DNA of 7,214 bases from contig CATEYX010000163.1 in assembly GCA_949511925.1 (NCBI GenBank), forward strand, positions 1 to 7,214, in the 5' to 3' direction. Both the position numbers and the translations under genes were made by a program. This DNA comes from Cryomorphaceae bacterium. Its GTDB lineage: Bacteria > Bacteroidota > Bacteroidia > Flavobacteriales > BACL11. Below the pieces are notes generated by a model, which searched no databases, was not told where the DNA came from, and worked only from the letters and a program-made list of their open reading frames with translations. Positions 7,018 through 7,214 of the stretch are shown one piece after another. Numbering within the stretch: position 1 is the first letter of the stretch; each line of letters begins with the position of its first letter.

Positions 7018-7084
7018 ATAAAAAATTTTATGTTTTAGTTTGCTAAATATTTTATATAAAACACAAAATTTTAATTAATATATT

Positions 7085-7214
7085 ATGAAAAAAATTTACG
7101 TATTATTACTAGTTTCAGTTTTAGGTACTTCTTCTATGTTTGCTCAAGGTTTTGGTGCAAGTTTAGATTATGCAATTTGGAATGGTGCAATGATTGAGGA
7201 TTCAGAGACAACAG
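7085..7214 (+). CDS. exported protein, N-terminal fragment (3' end outside window)
   Basis: This open frame runs off the window after 43 complete codons. It begins MKKIYVLLLVSVLGTSSMFAQ, a clear Sec signal peptide: a Lys pair, a hydrophobic core and a likely cleavage after Ala20 before Gln. The mature start, GFGASLDYAIWNG, alternates Gly/aromatic and small residues, as at the first strand of many Bacteroidota outer-membrane beta-barrel proteins. Too little is present for a family call, and a periplasmic or secreted protein is equally possible. The ATG is chosen because the signal peptide begins there. Its upstream region (6848-7084) is 237 bases of A/T-rich DNA with candidate control elements, so it probably has its own promoter rather than being read only from the protease-ruvX transcript. 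Confidence 0.75.
   Translation, partial: MKKIYVLLLVSVLGTSSMFAQGFGASLDYAIWNGAMIEDSETT

Noticed and set aside
7036..7042. TAGTTTG as the promoter of the gene at 7085
   Set aside because: It is one base short of TAnnTTTG and has no -33 element at the right distance; in this A/T-rich spacer it is not distinguishable from chance.
1..7214. A defence, mobile or secondary-metabolite system
   Set aside because: I see no transposase, integrase, CRISPR repeats, toxin-antitoxin pair or biosynthetic enzymes. The nuclease and RuvX are housekeeping families and the two proteases are ordinary T9SS cargo types.

Overview
The window looks like chromosomal DNA of a member of the Bacteroidota, most likely a Flavobacteriales-type marine or aquatic bacterium. 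The evidence is the low G+C content (roughly a third by eye), start regions with A/T-rich leaders in place of clear Shine-Dalgarno sites, matches to the Bacteroidota -7 promoter element TAnnTTTG, and two large secreted proteins ending in type IX secretion (T9SS) sorting domains. All five genes are on the + strand.

Layout: (1) 1-519 is the 3' end of a RecB/AddB-type PD-(D/E)XK nuclease with the terminal cysteines of a 4Fe-4S cluster. (2) 561-2846 is a secreted M43 (pappalysin/cytophagalysin-like) zinc metalloprotease with SprB-like repeats, a short Cys-flanked GCTD/DDGSC module, two fibronectin III-like domains and a short atypical T9SS tail. (3) 2847-2999 is an intergenic region with a strong-looking terminator on the minus strand, an A/T-rich hairpin with a T-tract on the plus strand, and a good promoter candidate. 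(4) 3000-6437 is a gingipain-family (C25) cysteine protease, closest in remembered motifs to Porphyromonas gingivalis Kgp, with propeptide, catalytic domain, Ig-like domain, two CARDB-like repeats, a cleaved-adhesin/jelly-roll-like domain and a canonical T9SS type A tail. (5) 6437-6847 is ruvX (YqgF), whose ATG overlaps the protease stop codon in TAATG. (6) 6848-7084 is a 237-base A/T-rich intergenic region with a small hairpin and helically phased TATCAA repeats. (7) 7085 to the window end is the start of another exported protein.

The two central genes encode large modular exported proteases that probably reach the cell surface or medium through the T9SS and digest extracellular protein. The flanking nuclease and RuvX are intracellular DNA-processing proteins with no obvious functional tie to them. 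The most unusual arrangement is the one-base stop/start overlap between the gingipain-like gene and ruvX. I see no CRISPR array, RNA gene, insertion sequence, phage gene or defence cassette, and I do not think the window contains an undescribed multi-gene system. The points worth checking are small-scale: gene coupling, terminator orientation, the phased repeats and the unusual sorting tail.
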